A DNA stretch of 64,000 bases from Austropuccinia psidii (Eukaryota > Basidiomycota > Pucciniomycetes > Pucciniales > Sphaerophragmiaceae): the NCBI GenBank assembly GCA_023105745.1, contig JALGQZ010000004.1:62055112-62119111 (forward strand). Reading direction: 5' to 3'. The translations under genes and the position numbers were made by a program. This document shows, one piece after another, positions 1 through 11,497 of this stretch; the first letter of the stretch is position 1; every line of letters begins with the position of its first letter. Below the pieces are notes generated by a model that was not told the DNA's origin, did not search any database, and saw only the letters and a program-made list of their open reading frames with translations.

Positions 1-1130
1 TGCTCCACACTTGCAATTATTTCATTCTTCAATTTCTGCCTTTCACTGTCACTTTTTGCTAAATGTATAGCAAATTGATTGGTGTTCTTAACTATTTGTA
101 AGACATGGTCTTCAAGAGTTTTAAGTCTATCATTTACTTTAAAGATGGAAAGATCCTCTGTGTCATTATTTTGACATTGGTTCTCAATTCTTTCACAAGC
201 ATTGCTAATTGACTCAAGGGTGACAGTTGTCAATTTATGCCAATCAGAATGTTGCTTGTCATTTTTCTTTAAATCATTGATGTCTAATGTAATTTGCTTC
301 AACTTTGACTCAAGTTTGCCAATTTCTACACTAATACTTCTATGTACATCATTTATTTGCGTGGAAAAGTCCTGTTCATCCTTTCCTGCTCTTTGGCTGT
401 GAATTCCATAAGAGTTCTGGCCATATTGAAGACACTGTCCACGGCTGAAGGCTCCAATCTGGGGATCCTGTACCCTTGTGGGTAAGGTCTGTGCCAATTG
501 GCTTTGCCTTTGCCCTTGCCTTGATGGTTCTTGGGACCTCTCTGTTTCTTTTGAGGTCCTTTGGGCTTGTCCTTGGATGCTTCTGGAGCTGGTTTGGAGC
601 TGGTAGATGCCACTGGTGCCTCTGTCTCCAGAGTTGGAGTCATTTCCAATTCTTTCTTCTGGTCTATGGATAAAAGACTCTGGTTCTTCAACCAATTCTT
701 TATCTTTTTGACCTTGTCTTTGCAAGACAGGGGGCTCCAACCTCCTAAGAGTTCTATGGTCTTCTCCTGACCCAGAAAGCTCTTGATGTGTAAGTAGGAG
801 TTCATGGCCCCCTGCCAAAGGCTTGGGCAGATTTCCCACTCCTCTTCTTTGGCTGCTCTGAACCAATTTTTGTACTGGCTCTGATATATTTCTATTGCTG
901 CCACTTGAAAATGGTTCAGCCCTGGAAATATTATCATAAATTAGTTCAGGCTCAGAATTCACGTCAAAATCTGTTGGTACAGACCTTGGGGAATGGGGGG
1001 CAACTCTGGCATCCTCCAGATGTGCCTTTCTTGTGGAAGATTTGGCACTTCTGGATTTGGTCTTGCCTCTTCCTTGTCCACATCCATCTGGTTGGACTGA
1101 ATAGTTGCTTCCATTTCTGGTATGCACCAT
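1..1130 (-). CDS. Family D Gag-Pol, N-terminal part (runs off the left edge)
   Basis: The frame starts at ATG 1130-1128 and appears open to the window edge where I checked it against D1. It would encode the disordered Ser/Gln/Arg-rich Gag N-terminus followed by a helical, coiled-coil-like stretch of long alternating hydrophobic and charged residues. The capsid domain, CCHC knuckle and Pol would lie to the left, outside the window. The start ATG sits inside a predicted 65-nt intron (1181-1117) used by the overlapping accessory frame. Much of this stretch is dual-coding with 353-937. I did not translate every codon, so hidden stops are possible. Confidence 0.7.
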   Translation of the reverse strand, partial: MVHTRNGSNYSVQPDGCGQGRGKTKSRSAKSSTRKAHLEDARVAPHSPRSVPTDFDVNSEPELIYDNISRAEPFSSGSNRNISEPVQKLVQSSQRRGVGNLPKPLAGGHELLLTHQELSGSGEDHRTLRRLEPPVLQRQGQKDKELVEEPESFIHRPEERIGNDSNSGDRGTSGIYQLQTSSRSIQGQAQRTSKETERSQEPSRQGQRQSQLAQTLPTRVQDPQIGAFSRGQCLQYGQNSYGIHSQRAGKDEQDFSTQINDVHRSISVEIGKLESKLKQITLDINDLKKNDKQHSDWHKLTTVTLESISNACERIENQCQNNDTEDLSIFKVNDRLKTLEDHVLQIVKNTNQFAIHLAKSDSERQKLKNEIIASVE

Positions 1131-1340
1131 TTTCACGTCAATTTAAAGATAAAAGGTGAAAATATAAGATAAAATACACACCTTTTGGTGGTAATTTAGC
1201 TTTTTCTGAGTTGAATAAGCTGCCTCTTTTAGCAATCTGCACCTAAATACTGTCTTCAGATTCTGCTTCTGAAGATTCTGGACTAGTGATATATCTTTTA
1301 CTGAGTCTGTTGCCAGCTGCACAGTATTTGATTAAAGACA
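353..1340 (-). pseudogene. Overlapping accessory gene of family D element A (one stop codon)
   Basis: This is the same spliced overlapping gene described for D1 at 31684-32669. The predicted exons are 1340-1182, 1116 down to the second intron, and a last exon ending at 353; an open frame of 194 codons starts at 937. The last exon has the helical domain with the motif GGWSPLSC, a Lys/Pro/Gln-rich linker and a C-terminal helix. It lies in the +1 register relative to Gag. The first acceptor here is a good TTTCTTTTAG. Compared with D1, the first exon has GAG changed to TAG at 1245-1243, which breaks this copy if translation starts upstream. Function is unknown. Confidence 0.6.
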
Positions 1341-1733
1341 CTAAAAGAAATTATAAAAGAGAAAAAATTATTTTTTATACTTTTTAAAATATTTTTTAAA
1401 GATTTTTTATAAGTTTTATATTTTTTTTTTAATATTAAAAAAAATTATTCTTTTTAAAGAAAAAAAATTAAAATTGAAGATTTTGAATGAAAATTAATTC
1501 AGAGTAACTCAAAGAATAATTTTATAAGTTTTTGGATGTGAAAAAGCCACGTGTAAAAACAATATAAAATTAAACCAAATTCCTCAATGAAAAAGATTTT
1601 AAAACAATTTCAAAAATAAAAATATTTTAACTCCAAATTGAAAGAAAAAAATTAATTAAATTAATATATTTTAGAGCTTAAAAATATATTAATTAAGGGT
1701 ACAAGGTTCAAAAAACACGGCCAGGCCCCCAAA
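1131..1733 (-). other. Family D leader and primer-binding site
   Basis: This is the untranslated leader between the 5' LTR and Gag. Directly next to the LTR, the minus strand reads TTTGGGGGCCTGGCCGTG (1733-1716). It contains the TGG expected opposite a tRNA CCA end and recurs in D1 and family C. The rest is AT-rich and probably intronic up to the acceptor at 1343-1341. The accessory exon 1340-1182 lies within it. Confidence 0.7.
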
Positions 1734-3656
1734 TGTAAGATGTGACTATGAAACTGATGATAATATTACTATTAATCAACAGTACTATGTCTGTTCTTAT
1801 GAAATATAATAATAAAAATTATTATAACCACAATTAAATAATTATAAAATTATTTCTTTCACGTGTTATACACTACTAGTGATTATAACAGTGAGCAGTA
1901 ATTGTCTACAAGAATCAATTACAAGAAGAATTTAATAATAAAAAACTTCTTTTATTAAAATAATAAAATTATTTTAATATATAATTATCTTTTACAAGAA
2001 TAATTATAAAGATAATTCTTGAAGAAAACTATTACTAGAGAAAAACTTTAAGAATTACAGATAAATGACTCACTAATACTCCAAAGAACTTATTGAAAGA
2101 TAAGAGTAGAGAAATTTGACGTAGAATTGTGGATTTAAGGGATCAAGATGATTTATAACAGTATTTCAACAATATATAGTTGGATTCTATGATTTCACGT
2201 CTTTCTGATTGATTCTGAAAGATTTAAAACACTTAAGAATAGCTTGAACTAATACTTACTTGTTGGTAATAATGGTTTAATAAATTTATAAGATGATGAT
2301 ACGGAAAAAACAGCAAGAAGAGGCTTCTTTTAAGTCAATAACAGCTCACAGAGGCGTTCCATGGAGCAAACTGAAAAACCAGTGAGTGAGAAAACAATAA
2401 ACCTTTTTGGATTATTGATTGCATCATCTGTTGTCATGTAAGATTATCATAATTACTTAATTGATGCTTTTACGTGACTACCAACCCCAATATGGTTAAG
2501 AATAAAAGGAGTAACACTTGTAAATCTTCTTTTATTCTAAAATAATCATTGATTTCTCAAAGTTATCAATGTTATTGCCAATTTCATCACAGGTTTTAAT
2601 TACTGTGAATTTTTGAAGATTCAGTGTTTCACGTAGAATATCCAAAAATGGACTGTAAGTAAAACTTTTAATTTTACTAGTAAAACTGTAATTCCTTTTG
2701 GTTGTACCATAGATAATACAGTTCTCCTTTAGTCCTGAAAGTTTCAGAAAGATTCATTAAGAATTGTATTTTTAATGAATTTTTGAAGGTTTTACCTCAT
2801 TTCTACGTAGAATTGCAAATAGCAGTGTTTTGCTGGTTGCTATGAGGTAAATCAATGAATATGGGTCCCAAAAGGGTTTTAATTACTCTTTTGGGGTTTA
2901 TCCATGGAAAGTCATTAGTAATTGACATGGTTACAGGAGTGTAAGTAGCTCATTACCTCCTTGGCACGTCAAAATAGCAGGTTATTTGCTATTTTCTGAT
3001 GTTTTACAGTAGTTGTAACTTGGTAACCAAGTTCCCAAAGAGTTTTAGTTTACCAATTGGGCCAAGATGAGCCATGGATCCATGCTCTGGAGCTATCCAC
3101 GCCTCTGAGGCCTCAGAAGTTGGGTACCCTGGCTCTCTTTGATGTCTTTTGTCCCCCTTGCCTATTTTTTACGTCAAAATAGTAATTTAAGCTTAAAGTG
3201 AGATATCCACTATGGGTGTACCAAAAGTCCATGTAAGAATACCATGATATTAAGTGCTCAAAACATGCATAACACTATTCTTAGTGTATATGTAACATGG
3301 GATTTCTCACTTTCCCATTATTTTGGCTAAAAATCAAGAAAAACAAAAATTTTCACGGATCTTTTATGTGGTATTAATGATGTGGTATTGAAGTATTTTC
3401 CATTTTACCACCTCAAATACTTAAATTGAGCTTATTCACTCTATGGAGCTACCCTAGGTGAATTTTTGTGTAAAATCCAAATCTGGTCTTAAATCCATGG
3501 ATTTACTTACTCAATAAAAAGTTATTCATCTTTTCTGAAATTGAAAATGTTGAATTTTGGATATATGCATGACTTATGAGTTGTGCATAATTCAAAATCT
3601 CTTTTTAAGATAATTGTGGCCTATTTGGGTATGTAAAATATACCTCAAGGCTCACA
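1734..3656 (-). repeat. Family D 5' LTR (element A)
   Basis: This LTR of 1923 bp starts TGTGAGCC and ends CATCTTACA when read on the minus strand. The length agrees with the other D LTRs here (1921-1925 bp). It is the left arm of a head-to-head inverted repeat with 3692-5616. No convincing protein-coding gene lies inside; short frames recur only because the LTR copies are similar. Confidence 0.93.
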
Positions 3657-5616
3657 ATTGTAGTACAATTTTATTTTTTGGTGGGAGGGAATGTGAGCCT
3701 TGAGGTATATTTTATATACCCAAATAGGCCACAATTATCTTAGAAAGAAATTTTGAATTATGCATAACTCATAAGTCATGCATATATCCAAAATTCATCA
3801 TTTTCAATTTCAGAAAAGATGAATAACTTTTTATTGAGTAAGTAAATCCATGGATTTAAGACCAGATTTGGATTCTACACAAAAGTTCACCTAGGGTAGC
3901 CCCATAGAGTGAATAAGCTCAATTTAAGTATTTGAGGTGGTAAAATGGAAAATACTGCAATACCACATCATTAATACCACATAAAAGATCCGTGAAAATT
4001 TTTGTTTTTCTTGATTTTAAGCCAAAATAATCTGAAAGTGAGAAATCCCATGTTACATATACACTAAGAATAGTGTTATGCATGTTTTGAGAACTTAATA
4101 TCATGGTATTCTTACATGGACTTTTGGTACACCCATAGTGGATATCTCACTTTAAGCTTAAATTTCTATTTTTACGGGAAAATAAGCAAGGGGGACAAAA
4201 GACATCAAAGAGAGCCAGGGTACCCAACTTCTGAGGCCTCAGAGGCAGGGATAGCTCCAGAGCATGGATCCATGGCTCATCTTGGCCCAATTGGTAAACT
4301 AAAACTCTTTGGGAACTTGGTTACCAAGTTACACCTACTGTAATCATAAGAAAATAGCAAATAACCTGCTATTTTGACGTGCCAAGGAGGTAATGAGCTA
4401 CTTAGACTCCTGTAACCACGTCAATTCTTGATTACTTTCCATGACTAGACCCTAAAAGAGTAATTAAAACCCTTTTGGGACCCATATTCATTGATTTACC
4501 TCATAGCAACCAGCAAAATACTGCTATTTGCAATTCTACGTAGAAATGAGGTAAAAACTTCAAAAATTCATTTAAAATACAATACTTACTGAATCTTTCT
4601 GAAACTTTCAGGACCAATAGAGAACTGTATTATCTATGGTACAACCAAAAAGAATTACAGTTTTACCAGTAAAATTAAAAGTTTTACTTATAGTCCATTT
4701 TTGACCATTCTACATGAAACACTGAATCTTCAAAAATTCACAGTAATTAAAACCTGTGATGAAATTGGCAATAACATTGATAACTTTGAGAAATCAATGA
4801 TTATTTTGGAATAAAAGAAGATTTACAGATGTTACTCCTTTTATTCTTAACCATATTGGGGTTGGTAGTCACATAAAAGCATCAATTAAGTAATTATGAT
4901 AATCTTACATGACAACAGATGATGCAATCTTTAATCCAAAAAGGTTTATTGTTTTCTCACTCACTGGTTTTTCAGTTTGCTCCATGGCACGCCTCTTTGA
5001 GCTGTTGTTGACTTAAAAGAAGCCTCTTCTTGCTGTTTTTTCCGTATCATCATCATCTTATCAATTTATTAAATCATTATTACCAACAAGTAAGTATTAG
5101 TTACAAGCTATTCTTAAGTGTTTTAAATCTTTCAGAATCAACCAGAAAGACGTGAAATCATAGAATCCAACTATATATTGTTGTAATACTGTTATAAATC
5201 CTTTTGATCCCTTAAATCCACAACTCTACGTCAAATTTCTCTACTTTTATCTATCAATAAGTTCTTTGGAGTATTAGTGAGTCATTTATCTTTAATTCTT
5301 AAAGTTTTTCTCTAGTAATAGTTTTCTTCAAGAATTATCTTTATAATTATTCTTGTAAAAGATAATTATATATTAAAATAATTTTATTATTTTAATAAAA
5401 GAAGTTTTTATTATTAAATTCTTCTTGTAATTGATTCTTGTAGACAATTACTGCTCACTGTTATAATCACTAGTAGTGTATAACACGTGAAAGAAATAAT
5501 TTTATAATTATTTAATTGTGGTTATAATAATTTTTTTTTATTATATTTCATAAGAACAGACATAGTACTGTTGATCAATAGTAATATTATCATCAGTTTC
5601 ATAGTCACATCTTACA
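3657..5616 (+). mobile_element. Family D 3' end: polypurine tract plus 3' LTR
   Basis: Positions 3657-3691 are the last 35 nt of a D internal region, ending in the polypurine tract GGTGGGAGGGAA. They match the reverse complement of 26619-26653 in D1. The LTR itself is 3692-5616 (1925 bp). The sequence that follows, from 5617, is the pol gene of D2, so this element inserted into D2. The first five flanking bases, CTTGT, should be the target duplication, but the partner is off the left edge. Confidence 0.9.
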
Positions 5617-6249
5617 CTTGTGCTATTCTAGAAAAAGGATTGAGTCCCAAATTACCTCAAGATTCCTTGAGGAAAGATATAGTTTAGATGCATCCTACAG
5701 CTTCTAGCTTCAAAGGAATGCTAGACAAAAATTTAAAGCATGAAATAAGGTGCATGGAAGACTCTTTTGCATATGCTAAGGACAAATGGCACAAGTCACA
5801 TTCCACTCCAGATTTCAAAGTGGGAGATTTAGTACTTGTATCCACCCCCAACTTCAATAACATCAAAGGATGTAAAAAGCTCAAAAAATACTTTGCAGGC
5901 CCTCCATTGAGAAAATGCTGTTGAATTAGAATTATCTGAAAACCTCAGCAATAAGCACCCTACATATCCAGTGAACTTGATAAAGCCATAGAAATCTAGT
6001 GATGCTGAAAAATTTCCCTTGAGGAATAAAGTTCCCCACGTTATACCTCCCATTGAATCATCTGGTATTGAAAAGATTACAAAAGTTCCCAAAGAAAGAA
6101 AGTTAAGAACCAATAAAGGAAGGCAATACCTTGTTAGGTACAGTGACCCAACTTGTGAAGATGAATGGATAGCAGAAAAAGACATACCTGAAGCTAATGA
6201 ACTTCTCAAAAGATTCAGGAACACTAGAAATGACAATTTAACAAAGTAA
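5617..6249 (+). pseudogene. D2 element: integrase C-terminus and chromodomain-like tail
   Basis: This is a decayed 3' fragment of a D-like pol. Translation shows the region after the integrase catalytic core (HPTASSFK, DFKVGDLVLVST), a broken GPF/Y-type module, then a chromodomain-like tail with RQYLVRYSDP and EDEWIAE, ending near 6249. There is a stop at about 5683 and a frame disruption near 5900-5940. It belongs to the same subfamily as the E element at 49361-51808. Its 5' part was displaced by the D insertion ending at 5616. Confidence 0.8.
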
Positions 6250-6273
6250 TATTCTTTTTTTAGAGGGAGGGAA

Positions 6274-8046
6274 TGTGAGCCTTAGAGGTAGTTTTATATA
6301 CCCAAAAGACCAAAAATAACAAAATAAGGTATAAATATAAATAAAATTAATTTAGTTAAATTATCAAAATAAAAATTAAAATATAAATACAAATTTATAT
6401 ACAAAAATAAAAATTGAATTATAATTTAAAATCAAAATTACATCAAATTTTAAAAATTGTGAAATTGCATTCTCACTTTAAAAAATTAATTAAAAATAAA
6501 TTTTTAATAAAATCAATGAAAGTCAAATATTTTTGGTATAAAGTTGGATAAAATGTGTTATAGCCTTTTATCCAATAAATAAAATTAATAAAATTATTTC
6601 ACCATTGGATTCCTCATAAAACATAAGGTGGGGTCACCTCTGGGTAAAATTTCTGTAGCTCAACTCTAAATAAGCTTAAATTAAGTTTTTGGTATTTTCT
6701 GTACAAAAGCTGAAAATCCTCAAAGCCTTGATTTAATTCACACCACATGTGGTGTCAACCTTCAATTTTTGTGGTAAAATCGAGGTGTTGTGTGTAGCTT
6801 AGAAGTTATGAGGAATTGGAGTATTTTGAATTGAAATGTCAAAATGGGCCCATGCATTACATAAGTTGACTGTAATTTACATATGAGGTATCAATTATTA
6901 CAGTTGTTTACTTTTAAACTCAATTGCATTTCATGTGTAAATTACAAGCATATTTCATGATGAGGAATTCAAGAAAAAATAAATTGGAAAGTTTAATTCT
7001 GGGGGGGAAAGGCACTGTAGCTCTAAGGGGGGGCCAGACCCCCAAGGTCCTTGCAGACAGGTGTGAGATGTCAAAATCCATGCAAAGGTTCATCACTTTT
7101 GGCCTGGAATTGAGCCACAGGGTCTGTGACTCAATTGATGATGAGGTTTTGATACCATCCAGGGCAGTTTTAACTGTTGCCAAGAGGGTAAAACTACCCT
7201 TAAGTTACAAATATTTTAGTAAAAGCAGTTTGAATTGGTCTCTATGTCTCTTACACACATTCCTACATGTTTTGAAGGCTCTAGCCCAGGTATTACTATA
7301 GTAATGGGTGATTCAAGGGTCTAAAATGGCTAAAACCAGCCCTTTTTTGGTCTAAACCAGGGTTCAATGATGCCATAACTAGGTTTTCTGATGTCAGAGT
7401 GTTTTCAACGACTGACCAAAGTAAATCTTACTTTTGGAGTAAGAAAATTGATGGCTATAGAAGAATGTCTTCATTGCCCCACTTTTCTCTTCATGTTAGA
7501 ATCTTTTCCTTTCATAATCAGTTTAAACACTGTTAAACCAATCAATAGAATATTCCAGCCACCCTTTTTAAATAATTTTAAACCTTTTAACCACTTGAAA
7601 AAACCATTCTAATCATTGTTTGTAACCCTTATAATCATTTTACACCTTGAACCACCTCATAAGTGAATTAAAGCATCTTTCATCAGCGTTAACTTTGTCG
7701 CTTTGTTTCCAAATTCACTCTTGTCACTTTTGGGTGTGTTTTCTCTGTAAATATCTTTTTAAATACTTTTTTCTTTAATTAATTGCTTGAAGCTCTTTGC
7801 TCAATTAATTCCAATTGAATTTGCTCTTGAAGAAGTCTCTTTTGTAGCCTTAAATATCTCTTGTAGAGTATTTTTGGATACATTTTTATAATATTATTGT
7901 TTTATACTTATAAAGTTAAGAACAAAAACTTTTCCATGTTTCATCTTCAAAATGCTATTTGATACTATTTTTAATCATTTCTTACCTTATACATATTTTG
8001 AGGACAGGAAAAGTACTTGATTTTTAATCAAAGTTTCATATCCACA
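6274..8046 (+). repeat. D2/E subfamily 3' LTR
   Basis: A polypurine tract, AGAGGGAGGGAA, lies directly before TGTGAGCCTTAG. The LTR runs about 1773 bp to CCACA at about 8046; the boundary is uncertain by a few bases because CCT follows in both copies. It is homologous to the minus-strand LTR 47614-49360. It contains two short sense frames (6924-7301 and 7391-7612) that have counterparts in that other copy. Confidence 0.8.
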
Positions 8047-9127
8047 CCTCACCAATCACCTTTCATGCTGATCACAAGGACTATTATGATCCTTTTAAAT
8101 CATTCAGTAATGACGTTTCTTCTGCCAAATCATGTGCAGCTCTGGTTTGTGATTCTAGAACACCATCATTTCCATCTTCTTTCCATATTCCTTCCATTAA
8201 TTACCATCATTAATTACTATCCTCTAGAGATGAAGTCTTCAAAGAGATTCAAGATGTTGGAGAAGACAATTCTGTATCTTCATTTCATCTCTTCTTTGCA
8301 AATATGGACCTTCCTCCTTCATCTTATCATGACTCCCTGGAGGAGTTGTGGGATGAAGAGGAAGAGCCAGAAGAGATAGAAACTGTGATGAAGGTTGTTC
8401 CCTTTCCTTATAACCAGTACTTGGATGTATTCTCAAAGGTGAAAGCAGAGTAAATTTCTCCTCACCATGCCTATGATTGTCATATTGAGCTGGAGGGGTC
8501 TCTACCTCCAATTGGGGTGATCTACTCCTTATCAAACCAAGAACCAGATACACTCACGGCCTACAATTCAGAAAATTTAGAGAAAGGTTTCATCTGGAAA
8601 AGCTCCTCTTCAACAGGAGCACCTGTCCTCTTTGTCAAAAATAAGTATAGTGGCCTCTTTTTGTGTGTTGATTACCTCAAACTCAATGCTGTTACTAGGA
8701 ATAAAACGTATCCTGTTCCTCCAATGAATAAGCTTCTTAATTCTTTCAATGATTCAACTATCTTCTCCAAGATTGATTTGGGTGGTGCATATAACCTTCT
8801 CAAAATGAAGGAAGGTGATGAAAATTTGTCTTGTTTTAGGACTAAACATGGCAGGTATCACTAGTCTGTTATTCCATGTGGGCTCAACAATCCTCCTGCC
8901 TCTTTCCAAAACCTTTCCAAGTATAATTTCTATGCTCTTATTTATGTTTATGCTGTGTTTCATTTTGATGACATTATGGTCTTTTCCAAAACTGAGGAAG
9001 AACATGTCACTCATGTGTCCACTGTTCTTTCTAGACTCAGAGCCAATAACCTCTTTTCTAAGGCCTCCAAGTGCCTATTTCATGTTTCTAGTGTGGAGTA
9101 TTTAGGTTATAATATTTCTTCTGAAGG
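8047..9127 (+). pseudogene. P2 element pol, part 1: end of protease region to reverse transcriptase
   Basis: This is a broken family P pol. It aligns with the P1/P3 segment from just after protease (DHKDY, SSAKSCAAL) into reverse transcriptase (PVPPMNK, FSKIDLGGAYN, DDIMVFSK, FHVSSVEYLGY). Several frames are needed and stops interrupt it, for example after GRYH near 8862. The catalytic YLDD is altered to a form ending FDD. It stops inside the reverse transcriptase at GAAGG (9123-9127), which is repeated at 40851-40855 on the far side of the C insertion. Confidence 0.85.
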
Positions 9128-9853
9128 TGTCAGCCTGTGACTCAAAACCAGAGCACTAGCATGACAGCCAAAATACCATAAACCAATGGTATAGCCAAGA
9201 TACCACCAAAACATGGATCTGAGCCAAATCAGCTCAAAATTTATCGAACGAAAGACGAAACTCACCTCTTTTTGAAAACATAAGTCCCATCACCATAGGA
9301 CAAGAAATAACAAAGTTATTGCTGAGCATAACCCTTAATTTTCACCTCTCATCTAAAATCTAAAGGGAGAGACTTAACCCCATCAAATGGGTACTCAAAA
9401 TGAAGCTCTAAGCCAGGGCTATCCAATGGTACTAGCCAAACTGAGCTAGCACCAATATTACTGGGGTTATGGTCAGTTTCAGGCCAGATAAGGGTGAACA
9501 AAACATTCACCTCCCATCTAGCTTCTACAGTTTTAGTGTGAGATACTTGAAGTGGGGTATTTTTGGAAAGAGCACAGTCAGGGCTATCTGATGGTGTCAT
9601 CCATTTCCCCATAGCTCCAGCAGAACAAAAGGCATGGGGCAAACAATCTCAATACAGCTTTTTGCCTATACCATGCAAATGTACAAAACTCTTGTTAATG
9701 GGATAACTTTGCCATATTTAAGGATACCCATATCAAATGAGGTACCATTGTGTAGATCACATACAGGGCTACACACCGAACCATTTTTGAGGTTGATATC
9801 TCAAGAATTGACAAAGTTATGGCTGTTTTAAGGTCAGATTCCCACCTGCTGTC
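9128..9853 (+). repeat. Family C 5' LTR, part 1
   Basis: It begins TGTCAGCCTGTGACTC, matching the family C 3' LTR at 39412. It is interrupted by P1 at the duplication CTGTC (9849-9853 and 19736-19740) and continues from 19741. Confidence 0.92.
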
Positions 9854-11497
9854 TGTCACAGGGGCTCTTGGACAGAAATACAAGAGTGGCCTGGCACTCA
9901 GCAATCAGGGAACTCACTTGGAAGACTCCAAAAGGATAAAGAAATAAAAGTAATAAGAATGAATTCCTCTAAAGATATGCAGGTACAAGATGAGATGCAA
10001 AAGAGGAAAGGGAAGCCAAATGGCCAAAGAGCCAACCAAGTAAGTCCTTAATCACTGTTTCAACCTGCCAAAAATGAATAATGGAATTAGTAAGGATATG
10101 ACCACCAAATATCCATTGACAGGCGAAGAAAGAGGAAAGAGAAAGGTGCTAAATGACTGACTTAATAATATCAGTATTTGCTTAACTAAAGTGAAAAGAA
10201 AATAGAGATAAAATAAAATCAAAATATATTAATTAACTGGGGAAAACCCCCCAGGGTGGAAAGGGTAGCCGGTATATGTGAAAAGTTGGGAGCTTGAGTT
10301 CTTCAGGCTGAAAACTGATCTGTATTGATCCTTGAGGCTGTATTGATTCTTTTGGGAATTGATACAGCTGGCTAATATTGAAATTGAATTGGGTTGAATG
10401 AATTTCCCATGATTGAAAATGAAATACAGGTCTTGATGGATCCAGACTGTATTGAAATGAATATGGTTGCCAAGATGGATTGAGTGGAGCTTTGACACTT
10501 GACAACTTCTTTTTGGCACTGCCTCTTGAATACACTTGAGAATGAATTGAAAGTATTCCCTTGGAAGGAATACTTGGAATGAGAATAACCAATGACTGCT
10601 TGATGGCGTCATTGGTCTTTGACGCTGAAACACTTGCTCTTGAGCCTTGATGATTCCTCTGAATGATTGGGTGCCTTGATGACGTGATGAGATGTTGGAA
10701 TGTTGAAATGAACATTTGATATTGCCACCATTGAATTGCTGTTGAAAAATGATGCACAATGATATATAACATCATTTATGGCATATTGGTTGATTGGCAA
10801 GAAGATTACGTCCAAAGGTCTTGAGATGGAAAGGCAGAGGGAAAAGGATGGATGTAATGGCTTCAGAGCTTGGAATGGTGTTTCTGGGCCTTTTGGGGTT
10901 TTTGGCCACTTTTGGGTTCTGAGCCAAAAACTGGCCCAAAAGGCGGGAAAGTGTCTTTTGGACACTTTGCGTCAAAGTGCGCAAAAATGCGCAAATGCGC
11001 AAAGTGCGCAAAAATGCGCAAAATGCGCAAAAGTGCGCAAATATGCGCAAATGCGCAAAGTGCGCAAAAAGTGCGCAAATGCGCAAAAGTGCGCAAAATG
11101 CGCAAAAAGTGCGCAAATGCGCAAAAAGTGCGCAAATGCGCAAAAGTGCGCAAAATGCGCAAAAATGCGCAAATGCGCAAAAATGCGCAAAATGCGCAAA
11201 AATGCGCAAATGCGCATTATGAGCCCAAATGGCCAAAAACAGCCATTTGGGCCATTTCCCCTGGTTTTGAGGGAAATGACCAGAAATACCCATTTGGCCA
11301 TAAATTGCCGCTATGGGTGCTGGATTGAGGTGAAGGGCCATGAAGGCCCCAAAACACAAATGGCCATAAATGGTCCATGAGATGATGACGTGGCCATATT
11401 GGCCACTGGTGATGGATATGGCCAATTGGCCATAAAAGGGCTGTGGCTTGATATGCCATATGGGGATCCAAGGGAGTGAATTGCCATGGTTGTGACA
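9854..11497 (-). repeat. P1 3' LTR
   Basis: This LTR of 1644 bp has the 7-bp inverted termini TGTCACA...TGTGACA. Read in sense, the start of U3 is rich in TGGCCA-type palindromes, followed by a TGCGCA-rich array at 11216-10977. A Ser/Ile/His-rich open frame of about 180 codons and a perfect hairpin before TTAATTAATATA come next. Confidence 0.94.
10977..11216. repeat. TGCGCA-rich array in P1 3' LTR
   Basis: About 240 bp of TGCGCA hexamers are joined by A-runs, GTGCGC variants and occasional AT. This makes dozens of CpG sites in sequence that is otherwise CpG-poor. It reads through in all frames as CAKMRK-like or FAHFC-like protein, which I regard as an artefact. The 5' LTR array is 19 bp longer. 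Confidence 0.95.

Larger units (their letters stand above)
1..3656 (-). mobile_element. Family D Ty3/Gypsy element 'A', 5' part only
   Basis: This is the 5' half of a minus-strand D element that continues beyond the left edge. Read on the minus strand it has a 5' LTR, a tRNA-like primer site, an AT-rich leader and the N-terminal part of Gag. It aligns almost base for base with the D1 copy at about 31330-34977. Its LTR start abuts 35 nt of internal sequence of another, oppositely oriented D element, so it probably inserted into that element. The 3' end and target duplication are outside the window. Confidence 0.9.

Noticed and set aside
476..770. Plus-strand frames opposite the D gag and accessory region (also at 31807-32101)
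   Set aside because: They are antisense shadows of the overlapping gag and accessory frames, with no independent signal.
3919..4104. A 61-codon frame recurring in D LTRs (also at 23759, 26206, 42625)
   Set aside because: It is antisense to the LTR and the copies are too similar to show independent conservation.
1734..5616. A foldback DNA transposon formed by the long inverted arms
   Set aside because: Each arm is a complete D LTR with proper termini, and the spacer is the D polypurine tract region.
10977..11216. Regular short repeats resembling a CRISPR array
   Set aside because: Units are 6-9 bp with no unique spacers, they lie in LTRs of a eukaryotic element, and they recur in both LTRs.
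10870..11328. Open frames of 80-200 codons rich in CAKMRK-like or FAHFC-like repeats
   Set aside because: They are produced by the TGCGCA array, which lacks stops in most frames on both strands.
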